The translations under genes and the position numbers were made by a program. Below the pieces are notes generated by a model. The model was not told the DNA's origin. It searched no databases and worked only from the letters and a program-made list of their open reading frames with translations. Shown in pieces: positions 6,673-14,185 of a stretch of 26,110 nt of DNA (its first letter is position 1; each line of letters starts with the position of its first letter). The stretch comes from Synergistaceae bacterium (GTDB lineage: Bacteria; Synergistota; Synergistia; Synergistales; Aminobacteriaceae), in the NCBI GenBank assembly GCA_022837505.1, contig JALHFZ010000018.1, positions 1 through 26,110 of the forward strand, given 5' to 3'.

Positions 6673-7461
6673 CTATCTCTTCAGTCCGTTGGCTATGCGG
6701 AGCAGATCATCCGCGGTCTGAACCCCTTTTGAGTTGGCCTCGTAGGCCCTCTGGGCGATGATGAGCCCCACCATTTCATCCACTACCTGTACGTTGGACA
6801 TCTCGAGGATCCCCTGGTGGAGTTCGCCGAGCCCCTCCTCCCCCGGCAGGCCGACGATGGGCTCGCCGCTCGCGGGAGAGACGAGAAAGAGGTTTTTCCC
6901 TATGGCCCGGAGTCCGCCGGGGTTCACGAAGCGGGCGAGTTCGATGGTGCCGATCTCCTCCGCCTCCTGCTGCCCGGCGATGCGGACGGAGAGGAGCCCC
7001 TCGGGGCTGATCATGATCTCCGTGGCGTTGTCGGGAATGACAAGGGCCGGTTCAAGGAGCAGGCCGTCCACGTTGACTATCTGCCCTTCTCCGTCGGTAT
7101 TCCACCCCCCGGCCCTGGTGTAGGCGATATCACCGTTGGGAAGGAGCACCTGAAAGAACCCCTCCCCCTCTATGGTCACGTCAAGGGGGCGGTCTGTCAC
7201 CTGGAGGTTGCCCTGACCCATGAGGCGGGTGGTCCCCACCACTCTCGTTCCAAGGCCCACCTGGACCCCTGTGGGAACCATGGACCCCGTCTCCACCGGG
7301 GCTCCCGGTTCGCGGTTTATCTGGTAGAGAAGATCGGCAAAGTCTGCCCGTTTTCTCTTGAATCCCGCGGTGTTGACGTTGGCCAGGTTGTTCGTGGTCA
7401 CATCGAGGTTTGTCTGCTGGGCGATCATTCCGCTTGCGCTGGTCCACAGTGCTCTAAGCAT
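6673..7461 (-). CDS. flgG: FlgG, distal rod protein
   Basis: A 262-residue protein of standard FlgG length. The N-terminal rod motif TTNNLANVNTAGFKR (about residues 22-36) and FADLLYQ are present, followed by the middle domain with QGNLQVTDRPLDVTIEGEGFF. The C-terminal helix VQVVDEMVGLIIAQRAYEANSK packs with the N-terminal helix in the rod. FlgG polymerises as the distal rod in the periplasm and is exported by the flagellar type III system without a signal peptide, and none is seen here. It follows flgF by 15 bases and precedes flgA by 10. Confidence 0.97.
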   Translation of the reverse strand: MLRALWTSASGMIAQQTNLDVTTNNLANVNTAGFKRKRADFADLLYQINREPGAPVETGSMVPTGVQVGLGTRVVGTTRLMGQGNLQVTDRPLDVTIEGEGFFQVLLPNGDIAYTRAGGWNTDGEGQIVNVDGLLLEPALVIPDNATEIMISPEGLLSVRIAGQQEAEEIGTIELARFVNPGGLRAIGKNLFLVSPASGEPIVGLPGEEGLGELHQGILEMSNVQVVDEMVGLIIAQRAYEANSKGVQTADDLLRIANGLKR

Positions 7462-7476
7462 GGTCTTTCTCCTTCC

Positions 7477-8292
7477 CTACCCTGTCCTGCCTAAGGAGGC
7501 GACAAGTTTTCCCGTGAGTTCGTCGTGGGTCGTCACTGCCTTCGAAGCCGCTTCGTAGGCCCGGTTGGCCTCCACCATGCGGACCATCTCCTCCACCACG
7601 TTGACGTTTGACATCTCGAGGGCTTCGTTTTCAATCCGCACCCCTCCCCCCTCCGCGGGGACGGGAGGGCCTGAATCATCCGTTGCCTGGAGAAGGCTTT
7701 TCCCCGCCTGGCGAAGATAGGTGGGGTTGGCGAAGATGGCCACCGAAAGGGTGTCGACGATCTCTCCGTCGGCGATCACCTCGCCGGACGGGCCGAGGGA
7801 GACGGACGAGGCTTCGCCGAATTCCACGGGGCCGCCCTCACCCATGACCGTCATGCCGTCCTGGGTGACGAGCTGCCCCTCGGAGCTTCTCTGGAAGTGG
7901 CCTGACCGGGTGTAGAAGGTGTTCCCTCCTCCGTCCCGGACGGTGAAGTACCCCTCCCCCAGGATGGCGCCGTCGAGGGGGTTCCCCGTCACGTTCAGGG
8001 CCCCCTGTTCAGATGAGAGGAATGTCTCGGAGAGGACGTTTGCGAGGCTGATTCCTCCGATGGGGTAGATTCCTCCGAATCCCGGACGGAAGGGTGCGGT
8101 CTGGATTGATCTTCCGCCGTCGCCGGAATATTTCTCCATGCGGTCGACGAGGACATCCGGAAAGGATTTGTTGACGGGGATTCTCTTTCGGAACCCCGAA
8201 GTGGACGCGTTGGCGAGATTATTTGCCGTGACGTCATGCATGGATTCCTGCACGATCATGGCGGACGCCGCGGCGTAGATTCCCTTGTTCAT
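7477..8292 (-). CDS. flgF: FlgF, proximal rod protein
   Basis: A 271-residue flagellar basal-body rod protein, paralogous to the following flgG. It has the N-terminal motif TANNLANASTSGFRKR (about residues 22-37), a middle domain with GALNVTGNPLDGAILGEGYF, and the C-terminal NVNVVEEMVRMVEANRAYEAASK helix. It is assigned FlgF because it precedes a canonical FlgG and is more divergent; the pair corresponds in position to FlhO and FlhP after mbl in Bacillus. The ATG has a strong purine-rich AAGGGA site. An 84-base leader with two GC-rich hairpins separates it from mreB. Confidence 0.92.
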   Translation of the reverse strand: MNKGIYAAASAMIVQESMHDVTANNLANASTSGFRKRIPVNKSFPDVLVDRMEKYSGDGGRSIQTAPFRPGFGGIYPIGGISLANVLSETFLSSEQGALNVTGNPLDGAILGEGYFTVRDGGGNTFYTRSGHFQRSSEGQLVTQDGMTVMGEGGPVEFGEASSVSLGPSGEVIADGEIVDTLSVAIFANPTYLRQAGKSLLQATDDSGPPVPAEGGGVRIENEALEMSNVNVVEEMVRMVEANRAYEAASKAVTTHDELTGKLVASLGRTG

Positions 8293-8322
8293 TCCCTTCC
8301 CCCCTGGCGGTTTTCCAGAAGG

Positions 8323-8376
8323 CCGGGGAAGAAAATCCCTCCCCGGGTCCCTCTGCCCCCGCCCTGGAGGCGGGGG
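8323..8376 (-). repeat. Two GC-rich hairpins between mreB and flgF
   Basis: Immediately after the mreB stop codon, CCCCCGCC and GGCGGGGG (8356-8363 and 8369-8376) form an 8-base perfect stem with a 5-base loop. A second stem, CCGGGGA with TCCCCGG (8323-8329 and 8340-8346), has a 10-base loop. Neither is followed by a T-run on the minus strand, so a standard intrinsic terminator is unlikely. RNA processing, transcript stability or partial attenuation are possible roles. Confidence 0.5.
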
Positions 8377-9423
8377 TTAAAATCTTCTCTTCTTGCTCTT
8401 TCTCCGGTTCACCAGAATACCGCTTCTTCCCAGGGCCTGGAGCTTGTCGATCTCGGCCAGGGCTTTGCCCGTACCAAGGGCGACGCACTCCATGGGGTCG
8501 TCTGCGGTAAAGCAGTTGATGCCGGTCTGGCGGGTTATGAGCTCCGGAAGGCCCCTGAGAAGGGAGCCCCCTCCGGTGAGCACGATCCCCCTGTCTATAA
8601 TATCGGCAGAGAGTTCCGGCGGCGTTAGCTCAAGGACGTTGCGGACACCATCAATAAGGGCCTGAACCATCTCACCGATGGCCATGGAGACGCTCGAACT
8701 GGTCACCTCGATCTGCCGGGGGAGCCCCTGGACGAGGTCCCTTCCCTTGATGACCATGACAGTCTCCTCCTCCTCCTGAAGGCAGGTGCCGATCATGATT
8801 TTGAGGTTTTCCGCTGTCTGTTCGCCGATGGCGAGGCTGTACTGCTTCCGCAGATAGCGCATGATCCCCTCGTCGAAACGGTCTCCGCCGATGCGGAGGG
8901 ACCGGGAGACCACGATTCCGCCGAGGGAGATGACGGCGATGTCCGTCGTTCCGCCCCCTATGTCCACCACCATCTTGCCCCGGGGCTCCTCCACGTTCAG
9001 GTTGGCTCCTATGGCGGCAGCCATGGGCTCTTCTATCAGGTAGGCTTCCTTGGCGCCCACCTCCACTGCGGCCTCGAGAACGGCCCGCCGCTCCACGTCC
9101 GTCGCCCCCGAGGGGACGCAGATCATGACGCGGTTGCGGAAGAAGCGCCCCCATCCGCGCTGCACTCTGCGCATGAAATGATGAAGCATGGCCTCGGTCA
9201 TAGTGTAGTCGGCGATGACCCCGTCCCGCAGGGGGCGGACGGAGGTTATGCTCCCGGGAGTTCTGCCCACCATGTTTTTTGCCTCGTACCCTACGGCGAG
9301 AATTTTTCCCGTATCGAGATCCACCGCCACAACGGAGGGTTCCCGCAGGACAACCCCCTTGTTTTTTACGTAGATAAGCACAGTTGCTGTTCCAAGATCT
9401 ATTCCGATATCCGATCCGAACAC
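8377..9423 (-). CDS. mreB: MreB/Mbl-type actin-like cell shape protein
   Basis: A 348-residue bacterial actin. It shows the phosphate-1 loop DLGTATVLIYVKNKGV (about residues 9-24), PSGATDVERRA, EEPMAAAIGANL, the phosphate-2 loop DIGGGTTD (154-161), and the adenosine loop LTGGGSLLRGLP. MreB forms filaments on the inner face of the membrane that guide the elongasome. The start is GTG at 9423 behind an AAAGGAGG site. No mreC or mreD follows; flagellar rod genes do, which matches the Bacillus mbl neighbourhood and suggests an Mbl-like paralogue. The tail is unusually basic (RRKSKKRRF). Confidence 0.95.
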   Translation of the reverse strand: MFGSDIGIDLGTATVLIYVKNKGVVLREPSVVAVDLDTGKILAVGYEAKNMVGRTPGSITSVRPLRDGVIADYTMTEAMLHHFMRRVQRGWGRFFRNRVMICVPSGATDVERRAVLEAAVEVGAKEAYLIEEPMAAAIGANLNVEEPRGKMVVDIGGGTTDIAVISLGGIVVSRSLRIGGDRFDEGIMRYLRKQYSLAIGEQTAENLKIMIGTCLQEEEETVMVIKGRDLVQGLPRQIEVTSSSVSMAIGEMVQALIDGVRNVLELTPPELSADIIDRGIVLTGGGSLLRGLPELITRQTGINCFTADDPMECVALGTGKALAEIDKLQALGRSGILVNRRKSKKRRF

Positions 9424-9459
9424 GAAGTCTTCCTCCTTTGGACGACGAAGAACCCTTCT

Positions 9460-9480
9460 TCCGGGCGCTCCCGGATTTTT
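9460..9480 (+). terminator. Terminator-like hairpin oriented toward plus-strand transcription
   Basis: TCCGGG (9460-9465), loop CGCT, and CCCGGA (9470-9475) form a perfect 6-base stem followed by TTTTT (9476-9480). The U-tract follows the stem only when read on the plus strand, opposite to every gene here. On the minus strand the same hairpin lies in the 130-base gap upstream of mreB, preceded by A5. The stem is short, so termination strength would be modest. Confidence 0.4.
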
Positions 9481-9553
9481 CCGTTCTATTCTACCCTTTC
9501 GCGGACGAATGGGGTACTCCTTTTACCAAATCCGCCGATCCTGCACCCCCGAT

Positions 9554-10306
9554 TCAGATCCGGGGATAACCGTCGCCGTATCCCGCCCTCCAGAAATAGA
9601 GCCCTTCGGGAGGGGCCGTGACAAAGGACTGTCTGCGCTCTCCCCCCCTGAGGAGGGCGGCGATCTCTCCGGCGTCGGTTTTTCCCCGGCCCACGGCCTG
9701 AAGATTGCCGATCATGATCCGCACCATGTTGGTGAGAAAGGATTTTCCCCGGACAGTGAAGAGAGTCACATTCTTTCTCGATCGGAGAGAGGCCCGCAGT
9801 ACGGTCCGGACGGAGTCGGCGGGACATTCGGCCGTCTTGCAGAAAGCCCTGAAGTCATGGGTCCCCTCGTAAAGGGCACAGGCCTTCCGGACCTCGGCCA
9901 TATCCCAGGAAAATTTGTCCCACCATGCCCGGTCCGCGAAAAAGGGGGAAAGGGCATTTCCGTGCCAGATAAGGTACCGGTATTCCCTCCAGTGGGCAGA
10001 CCTCCGGGCATCGAAATCCTCGGGCATCCGGGCAGCCTTCATAATCCGGATGTCCCGGGGAAGATAGGAATTCACCGCCAGGAGCAGCCGCTCCGGGTGC
10101 CATTCCCCGGGGAGATCGAAGGAGATGACCTGCCCCCGCGCATGGACCCCCGCGTCCGTCCGCCCCGCCGCGGTTACGACGATCCGATGGCCGAAGATGG
10201 ATTCCAGGCTCTCCTCCACCCTCTGCTGAACCCCTACTCCGCAGGCCTGGCGCTGCCAACCGGAATAGGCCGTCCCTGCATAGCTGATCCGGGCTCCGTA
10301 TTTCAT
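9554..10306 (-). CDS. truA: tRNA pseudouridine38-40 synthase TruA
   Basis: A 250-residue TruA with the opening YAGTAYSGWQRQ (about residues 9-20), the catalytic motif GRTDAGVHA with the nucleophilic aspartate at D51, the FDARRSAHWREYRY segment, and the FLTNMVRIMIGNL motif near the end. It isomerises U38, U39 and U40 in the tRNA anticodon arm. The frame extends upstream, but the ATG at 10306 forms an ATGA overlap with ecfT and fits the family N-terminus, so it is preferred. It closes the ecfA1-ecfA2-ecfT-truA chain, a linkage common in Firmicutes. A 130-base gap to mreB follows. Confidence 0.97.
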   Translation of the reverse strand: MKYGARISYAGTAYSGWQRQACGVGVQQRVEESLESIFGHRIVVTAAGRTDAGVHARGQVISFDLPGEWHPERLLLAVNSYLPRDIRIMKAARMPEDFDARRSAHWREYRYLIWHGNALSPFFADRAWWDKFSWDMAEVRKACALYEGTHDFRAFCKTAECPADSVRTVLRASLRSRKNVTLFTVRGKSFLTNMVRIMIGNLQAVGRGKTDAGEIAALLRGGERRQSFVTAPPEGLYFWRAGYGDGYPRI

Positions 10307-11115
10307 GACAGAAACCGCCTGTCCGCCAGGAAGAGGAGGGCGACGAAGAGGAGTATTCCCCCCAGGGCCGCAGTATCCGCTCCTGTCCACCGAAGGGGGT
10401 TCATCCGAGTCCGTCCCTCTCCTCCCCGGTAATTCCGGGACTCCATGGCGGTGGCCAGATCCTCCGCCCGGGCAAAGACGATGACGAAGAGGGGGATGAG
10501 GACCGGAAGAAAAGCCTTGAGCCTCTTCCAGATCCCCCCTCTGTCGAAGGAGGCTCCCCTGGCAAGCTGGGCCTTGAGGATACGGTCCGTCTCGTCAAGA
10601 AGGGTGGGGATGAACCGCAGAGCGATGGTCATCATCATGGCCAGCTCGTGGGCGGGGAACCCCAGGGGGACAAGGGGGGAAAAGAGGCGCTCGAGGCCGT
10701 CCGACAGCTCCATGGGTTTCGTTGTCAGGGTGAGGAATGAGGCGAAGAGGACGAGGAAAAGAAGCCTCAGCCCCATATAGACCGCCATGGTGACCCCCTC
10801 CCTCGTCACCACCACGATTCGAAGGTCAATGAGAGGGCGGCCGTCGGTAAAAAAGATATGGATGAGGGAGGTGAAGATGACAAGAATAAGGACGGGTTTT
10901 GCTGACCGCAGGACCATGGAGAAGGGGAGCCGGGAGAGGGCCGTCAGTCCGGCGAGAAGCAGTCCCCAGGGGATGAATGCCAGGGGGTGGCGGACGAGGA
11001 AGATCCCTGTGAGCAGCACGAGGACCGAGAGGATTTTTGCCCTGGGGTCGAGGGTATGAACGGGGGATTCGGCCGGAATATACTGGCCGAAGGTCAGATG
11101 GTTGAGAAATTTCAT
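10303..11115 (-). CDS. ecfT: ECF transporter T component EcfT
   Basis: A 270-residue membrane protein with about five hydrophobic segments between residues 28 and 135 and near 200-215 and 250-265. The opening SPVHTLDPRAKI is typical. The coupling helices carry the two Arg motifs: ARG at 185-187 and SRNYRG at 226-231. EcfT links the two ATPases to interchangeable substrate-binding S components for vitamin or metal uptake in the inner membrane. It overlaps ecfA2 and truA by 4 bases each. No S-component gene is nearby, so this is the shared (group II) module, and the substrate depends on S proteins encoded elsewhere. Confidence 0.95.
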   Translation of the reverse strand: MKFLNHLTFGQYIPAESPVHTLDPRAKILSVLVLLTGIFLVRHPLAFIPWGLLLAGLTALSRLPFSMVLRSAKPVLILVIFTSLIHIFFTDGRPLIDLRIVVVTREGVTMAVYMGLRLLFLVLFASFLTLTTKPMELSDGLERLFSPLVPLGFPAHELAMMMTIALRFIPTLLDETDRILKAQLARGASFDRGGIWKRLKAFLPVLIPLFVIVFARAEDLATAMESRNYRGGEGRTRMNPLRWTGADTAALGGILLFVALLFLADRRFLS

Positions 11116-11951
11116 CCTCTGTCTCCCGTCAGGGCATTTTTAAGGATCACCCAGTCCCATGTGAGAGGGACTTCCCTGCCGCAGGTCCGCAGGAGGGCCG
11201 AGAGGGCGGGGATGTCCGGCAGAAAAAGCCCGGGGAGAGGGTGGGCCTGAAGGTGGTCGATGACCTCCCGGGGGGAGGCGGAGAGGACCTGCTCCCCTCT
11301 TTCGAGGATGACGATGGAATCGCTCGCCTGAAGGGCGATGTCGAGATCATGGGTCACAAGGAGCAGCCCCATACCGTCCTGCTGCAGGCGTTTCAGCAAG
11401 AGCACGAGCTCCTTCCGGGAGAAGGAATCAAGGCCGGCGGTGGGCTCGTCGAGGACGAGATACCCCGGCGCTCCCGAGAGAACCGAGGCGATGGCGATCT
11501 TTCTTTTCTCCCCTCCGGAGAGGTGAAAGGGGCTTCTGGGCAGATATCCTTCATCGAGCCCCACAAGGGACAGGGCCGAGGTCACCCTGGCGGGAATCTC
11601 CCCTTCAGATACGCCCCAGTTGCGGGGGGCAAAGGCTATCTCCTCGAAGACCGTCTCGGCGAAGAGCTGCTGCTCCGGGTACTGGAAGACAAACCCCACT
11701 TTCCGGCGGATCTCCCGAAGATCGGGGCTTTTCTCCTCCACGGCCATGCCGTCCACGGAGACCGACCCTTTCTGGGGGTAGATCAGGCCGTTGAGATGCT
11801 GAGCAAGGGTGGACTTTCCGCTCCCCGTATGGCCGACCACGGAGACCCAGCCTCCGGGGGGGATTTCAAGGGAGGCGTCCTTCAGGGCATGGGTTTCAAG
11901 GGGTGTTCCCGGATGATAGGTGTGAGAGAGCCTCTCGACCACTATGGACAT
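11112..11951 (-). CDS. ecfA2: ECF transporter ATPase EcfA2
   Basis: A 279-residue ABC ATPase. Walker A GHTGSGKST is at residues 40-48, the Q-loop FQYPEQQLF near 89-97, the ABC signature LSGGEKR at 144-150, Walker B YLVLDEPTAGLD near 164-175, and the switch histidine in LLVTHDLD. The YPEQQLF form of the Q-loop is characteristic of the second ATPase of ECF modules. It pairs with EcfA1 to energise EcfT. It overlaps ecfA1 by 10 bases and ecfT by 4, with an AGAGG site four bases before the ATG, so coupled translation at matched amounts is likely. Confidence 0.96.
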   Translation of the reverse strand: MSIVVERLSHTYHPGTPLETHALKDASLEIPPGGWVSVVGHTGSGKSTLAQHLNGLIYPQKGSVSVDGMAVEEKSPDLREIRRKVGFVFQYPEQQLFAETVFEEIAFAPRNWGVSEGEIPARVTSALSLVGLDEGYLPRSPFHLSGGEKRKIAIASVLSGAPGYLVLDEPTAGLDSFSRKELVLLLKRLQQDGMGLLLVTHDLDIALQASDSIVILERGEQVLSASPREVIDHLQAHPLPGLFLPDIPALSALLRTCGREVPLTWDWVILKNALTGDRG

Positions 11952-12790
11952 AGGGCCTCTGCCATTTCGTTCAGGGAGGGGAGGGGGGGCATTTCCATTC
12001 CGTCCCTTCTCCGGAGGTCTGCCCAGAGGGATACGAGGGGGGGGATATCAAGCCCCCAGGTCCGGAAGGAGGAGCTGCGGAGAAAAAGGTCTGCGATCCC
12101 GCCGTCCCAGGCGACCCTCCCCGAATGGAGGACTATCGCCCGGTCGCAGGGGGTGATCTCCTCGAGGCGGTGGGTTATGGAGATGATGGTCTTTCCTTTT
12201 TCATGGAGGGCCGAAAGGACGGCGAGAAGATCCGCCCTCCCCTGGGGGTCGAGCATGGCCGTGGCCTCGTCGAGGACAAGGCACGGGGTATCCATGGCGA
12301 GTGCCCCGGCGACGGCAAGGCGCTGCTTCTCTCCTCCTGAGAGGGTATATACGGGTTTTTTCCTTTTCTCCAGAAGGCCGACGGCGTCCAGAGCGGCATC
12401 CACCCTCTGGCGTATCTCCAGGGGGGGTATCCCCTGGTTTTCCGGTCCGAAGGCGGCATCCTCCTCCACCACCGTCCCCACGATCTGATTTTCAGGGTTC
12501 TGAAAGACCATGGCAACAGAACTCCGGATGGAGAAAATATCCTCGCTCCTGCGGGTTGACATCCCATAGACAAAACAATCGCCCTGCGTTGGAAGAAGCA
12601 GGGCGTTCAGATGTTTTGCAAGGGTCGATTTTCCCGAACCGTTGTTTCCGAGGAGGGCTACCCATTCCCCCTCCCGGATGGACAGGCTTACCCTGTCCAG
12701 TGCGGGCCGAACCGGCGGCGAATCCCCGGCCGCCTCTCCGGGATAGACGTAGGTCACATCCCGGAGTTCGCATACCCTTTTGGGGAGCAT
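11942..12790 (-). CDS. ecfA1: ECF transporter ATPase EcfA1
   Basis: A 282-residue ABC ATPase. Walker A GNNGSGKST is at residues 48-56, the Q-loop FQNPENQIVG at 96-105, the signature LSGGEKQ at 150-156, Walker B LVLDEATAMLD at 171-181, and the switch histidine in ISITHRLEE. The NPENQ Q-loop marks the first ATPase of the ECF heterodimer. The start lies two bases after the rplQ stop and has only a weak ribosome site, so it probably depends on ribosomes finishing rplQ. The placement after rplQ is a conserved Firmicutes-type arrangement, which ties vitamin transporter expression to the ribosomal transcript. Confidence 0.96.
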   Translation of the reverse strand: MLPKRVCELRDVTYVYPGEAAGDSPPVRPALDRVSLSIREGEWVALLGNNGSGKSTLAKHLNALLLPTQGDCFVYGMSTRRSEDIFSIRSSVAMVFQNPENQIVGTVVEEDAAFGPENQGIPPLEIRQRVDAALDAVGLLEKRKKPVYTLSGGEKQRLAVAGALAMDTPCLVLDEATAMLDPQGRADLLAVLSALHEKGKTIISITHRLEEITPCDRAIVLHSGRVAWDGGIADLFLRSSSFRTWGLDIPPLVSLWADLRRRDGMEMPPLPSLNEMAEALCP

Positions 12791-12792
12791 AA

Positions 12793-13146
12793 TCAGTCGA
12801 CCAGCGATATGACCGCCATCTGGGTACCATCTCCGTGACGGAACCCGGTTTTGACGATTCTCGTATACCCCCCGGGGCGGTTTGCGAACCGCGGGGCGAT
12901 ATCGGCGAACAGCTTGATCGACGCCTCTTTATGGGCCATCTTCTTGCGGACGAGGCGGCGGTCGTTTATGGTGCCGCCCTTGGCGCGGGTGATCAGCCGT
13001 TCAGCGAAACGGCGAAGCTCCTTCGCCCGGGTTACCGTCGTGCTGATGCTTTCTTCAAGGAACAGGCTGGCCGCCATGTTCGAGAGCATGGCCATCCGAT
13101 GGCTGCCATATCTCCCCAGCGTCCTGCTGTCCATACGGTGTCTCAT
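12793..13146 (-). CDS. rplQ: 50S ribosomal protein L17
   Basis: A 117-residue L17 with the conserved opening MRHRMDSRTLGR, the RMAMLSNMAASLFLEESISTTVTRAKELR core and the ending GYTRIVKTGFRHGDGTQMAVISLVD. It binds 23S rRNA near the exit tunnel region of the large subunit. The length is typical of the short bacterial form. The ATG overlaps the rpoA stop as ATGA, so translation is coupled to rpoA. It closes the alpha operon, and the ECF genes follow without a terminator. Confidence 0.98.
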   Translation of the reverse strand: MRHRMDSRTLGRYGSHRMAMLSNMAASLFLEESISTTVTRAKELRRFAERLITRAKGGTINDRRLVRKKMAHKEASIKLFADIAPRFANRPGGYTRIVKTGFRHGDGTQMAVISLVD

Positions 13147-14174
13147 GGATTGACGTCCTCCTTCACTGACTTGTCTTCACTTTTTTCTGTCGAGAGATCG
13201 CTTCCGAGTTTTTCCATCTTCTCCTCAATCTCACGAAGGGAAATTTTTCCCAGGTTGCGTATTTTCAAAAGGTCCTCCCGCGTTTTGCTCAGGAGATCCC
13301 CTATGGTATGGATGCCCCCTCTGAGCAGACAGTTCTCGCTGCGGATGGAGAGTTCGAGATCCCGGACGGGGCGGGAGAGATGATTGTTCGATTCTGCCGA
13401 TGCCGCCGCGGTCCCCTCCCCCTCTTCGCCGGAGGGAGTCTCCCCTGAGGTCTCCCCTTCGGCCTTGGCCTCGGGGTGTATCTTCTCCAAATCCTCAACG
13501 AAATTATCATAATAGCTCCTGAGGATTGAAGATGCCTCCCGAACGGTCGACTCGGGAGAGTGCACTCCGTTGGTCCAGACTTCGAGGACGAGCCGTTCGT
13601 AGTCCGTTCTCTGGCCGACCCGGGCTGCCTCTACATCGTAGTTCACCTTCAGAACGGGCGAGAAGATCGCGTCCACCATGAGGGCGTCCACGGGAAGATA
13701 GGCCGGGCGGGTTCTTTCGATGGAGGCATATCCTGTCCCCTGTTCGACATAGATATCCATGGAAAGCCTCGCTCCGTCCTCCATGGTGCAGATGGGCGCT
13801 TCAAGATCCACGAATTCGATTTCGCTGTCCCCCTGGATGTCCCCGGCGGTCACCGCACCGCCCCCCTCCGCCTCGAGGCGGAGTACCCGCACCTCGCTGC
13901 TGAAGGACCGGACGGGGATGTGCTTGAGGTTCAGGAGTATCTCGATGACATCCTCGCGAACTCCGGGGATGGTGCTGAACTCGTGAAGCACGCCGTCGAT
14001 GCGGATCGATGTGATGGCCGCACCGCTGATCGAGGAGAGAAGGACCCTCCGGAGCGAATTGCCCAGAGTGGCTCCATACCCCCGGTCGAGAGGCTCAATA
14101 ATTACCTTCCCGTAGGTGGGGCCGCTTTCCTCGATCCGGATTTCAGGCCGTATATGTTCCAAGGCTTCCAACAC
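13143..14174 (-). CDS. rpoA: RNA polymerase alpha subunit
   Basis: A 343-residue alpha subunit. The N-terminal dimerisation domain shows IEPLDRGYGATLGNSLRRVLL (about residues 26-46), and the C-terminal domain (about 268-325) has the DNA-contacting RSENCLLR with R278 and the helix-hairpin-helix region LLKIRNLGKISLREIEEKM. The linker (about 234-265) is longer than usual and rich in Glu, Gly, Ser, Thr and Ala; enteric and Bacillus proteins are 314-329 residues. The tail is also acidic. The start is GTG with a weak ribosome site; TTG at codon 2 cannot be excluded. It overlaps rplQ by 4 bases and follows rpsD by 11. Confidence 0.98.
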   Translation of the reverse strand: MLEALEHIRPEIRIEESGPTYGKVIIEPLDRGYGATLGNSLRRVLLSSISGAAITSIRIDGVLHEFSTIPGVREDVIEILLNLKHIPVRSFSSEVRVLRLEAEGGGAVTAGDIQGDSEIEFVDLEAPICTMEDGARLSMDIYVEQGTGYASIERTRPAYLPVDALMVDAIFSPVLKVNYDVEAARVGQRTDYERLVLEVWTNGVHSPESTVREASSILRSYYDNFVEDLEKIHPEAKAEGETSGETPSGEEGEGTAAASAESNNHLSRPVRDLELSIRSENCLLRGGIHTIGDLLSKTREDLLKIRNLGKISLREIEEKMEKLGSDLSTEKSEDKSVKEDVNP

Positions 14175-14185
14175 CTTTCACGCCA

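Noticed and set aside
9490..9535. Possible sigma-28 or sigma-70 promoter before mreB
   Set aside because: TAAA with TCCGCGAA at 16-base spacing matches the sigma-28 -10 in only five of eight positions, and a nearby TAGAAT has no acceptable -35. Too weak to list.
11241..12488. 415-codon open frame on the plus strand
   Set aside because: It is antisense to both ECF ATPase genes, which have complete ABC motifs; no ribosome site or family resemblance supports it.
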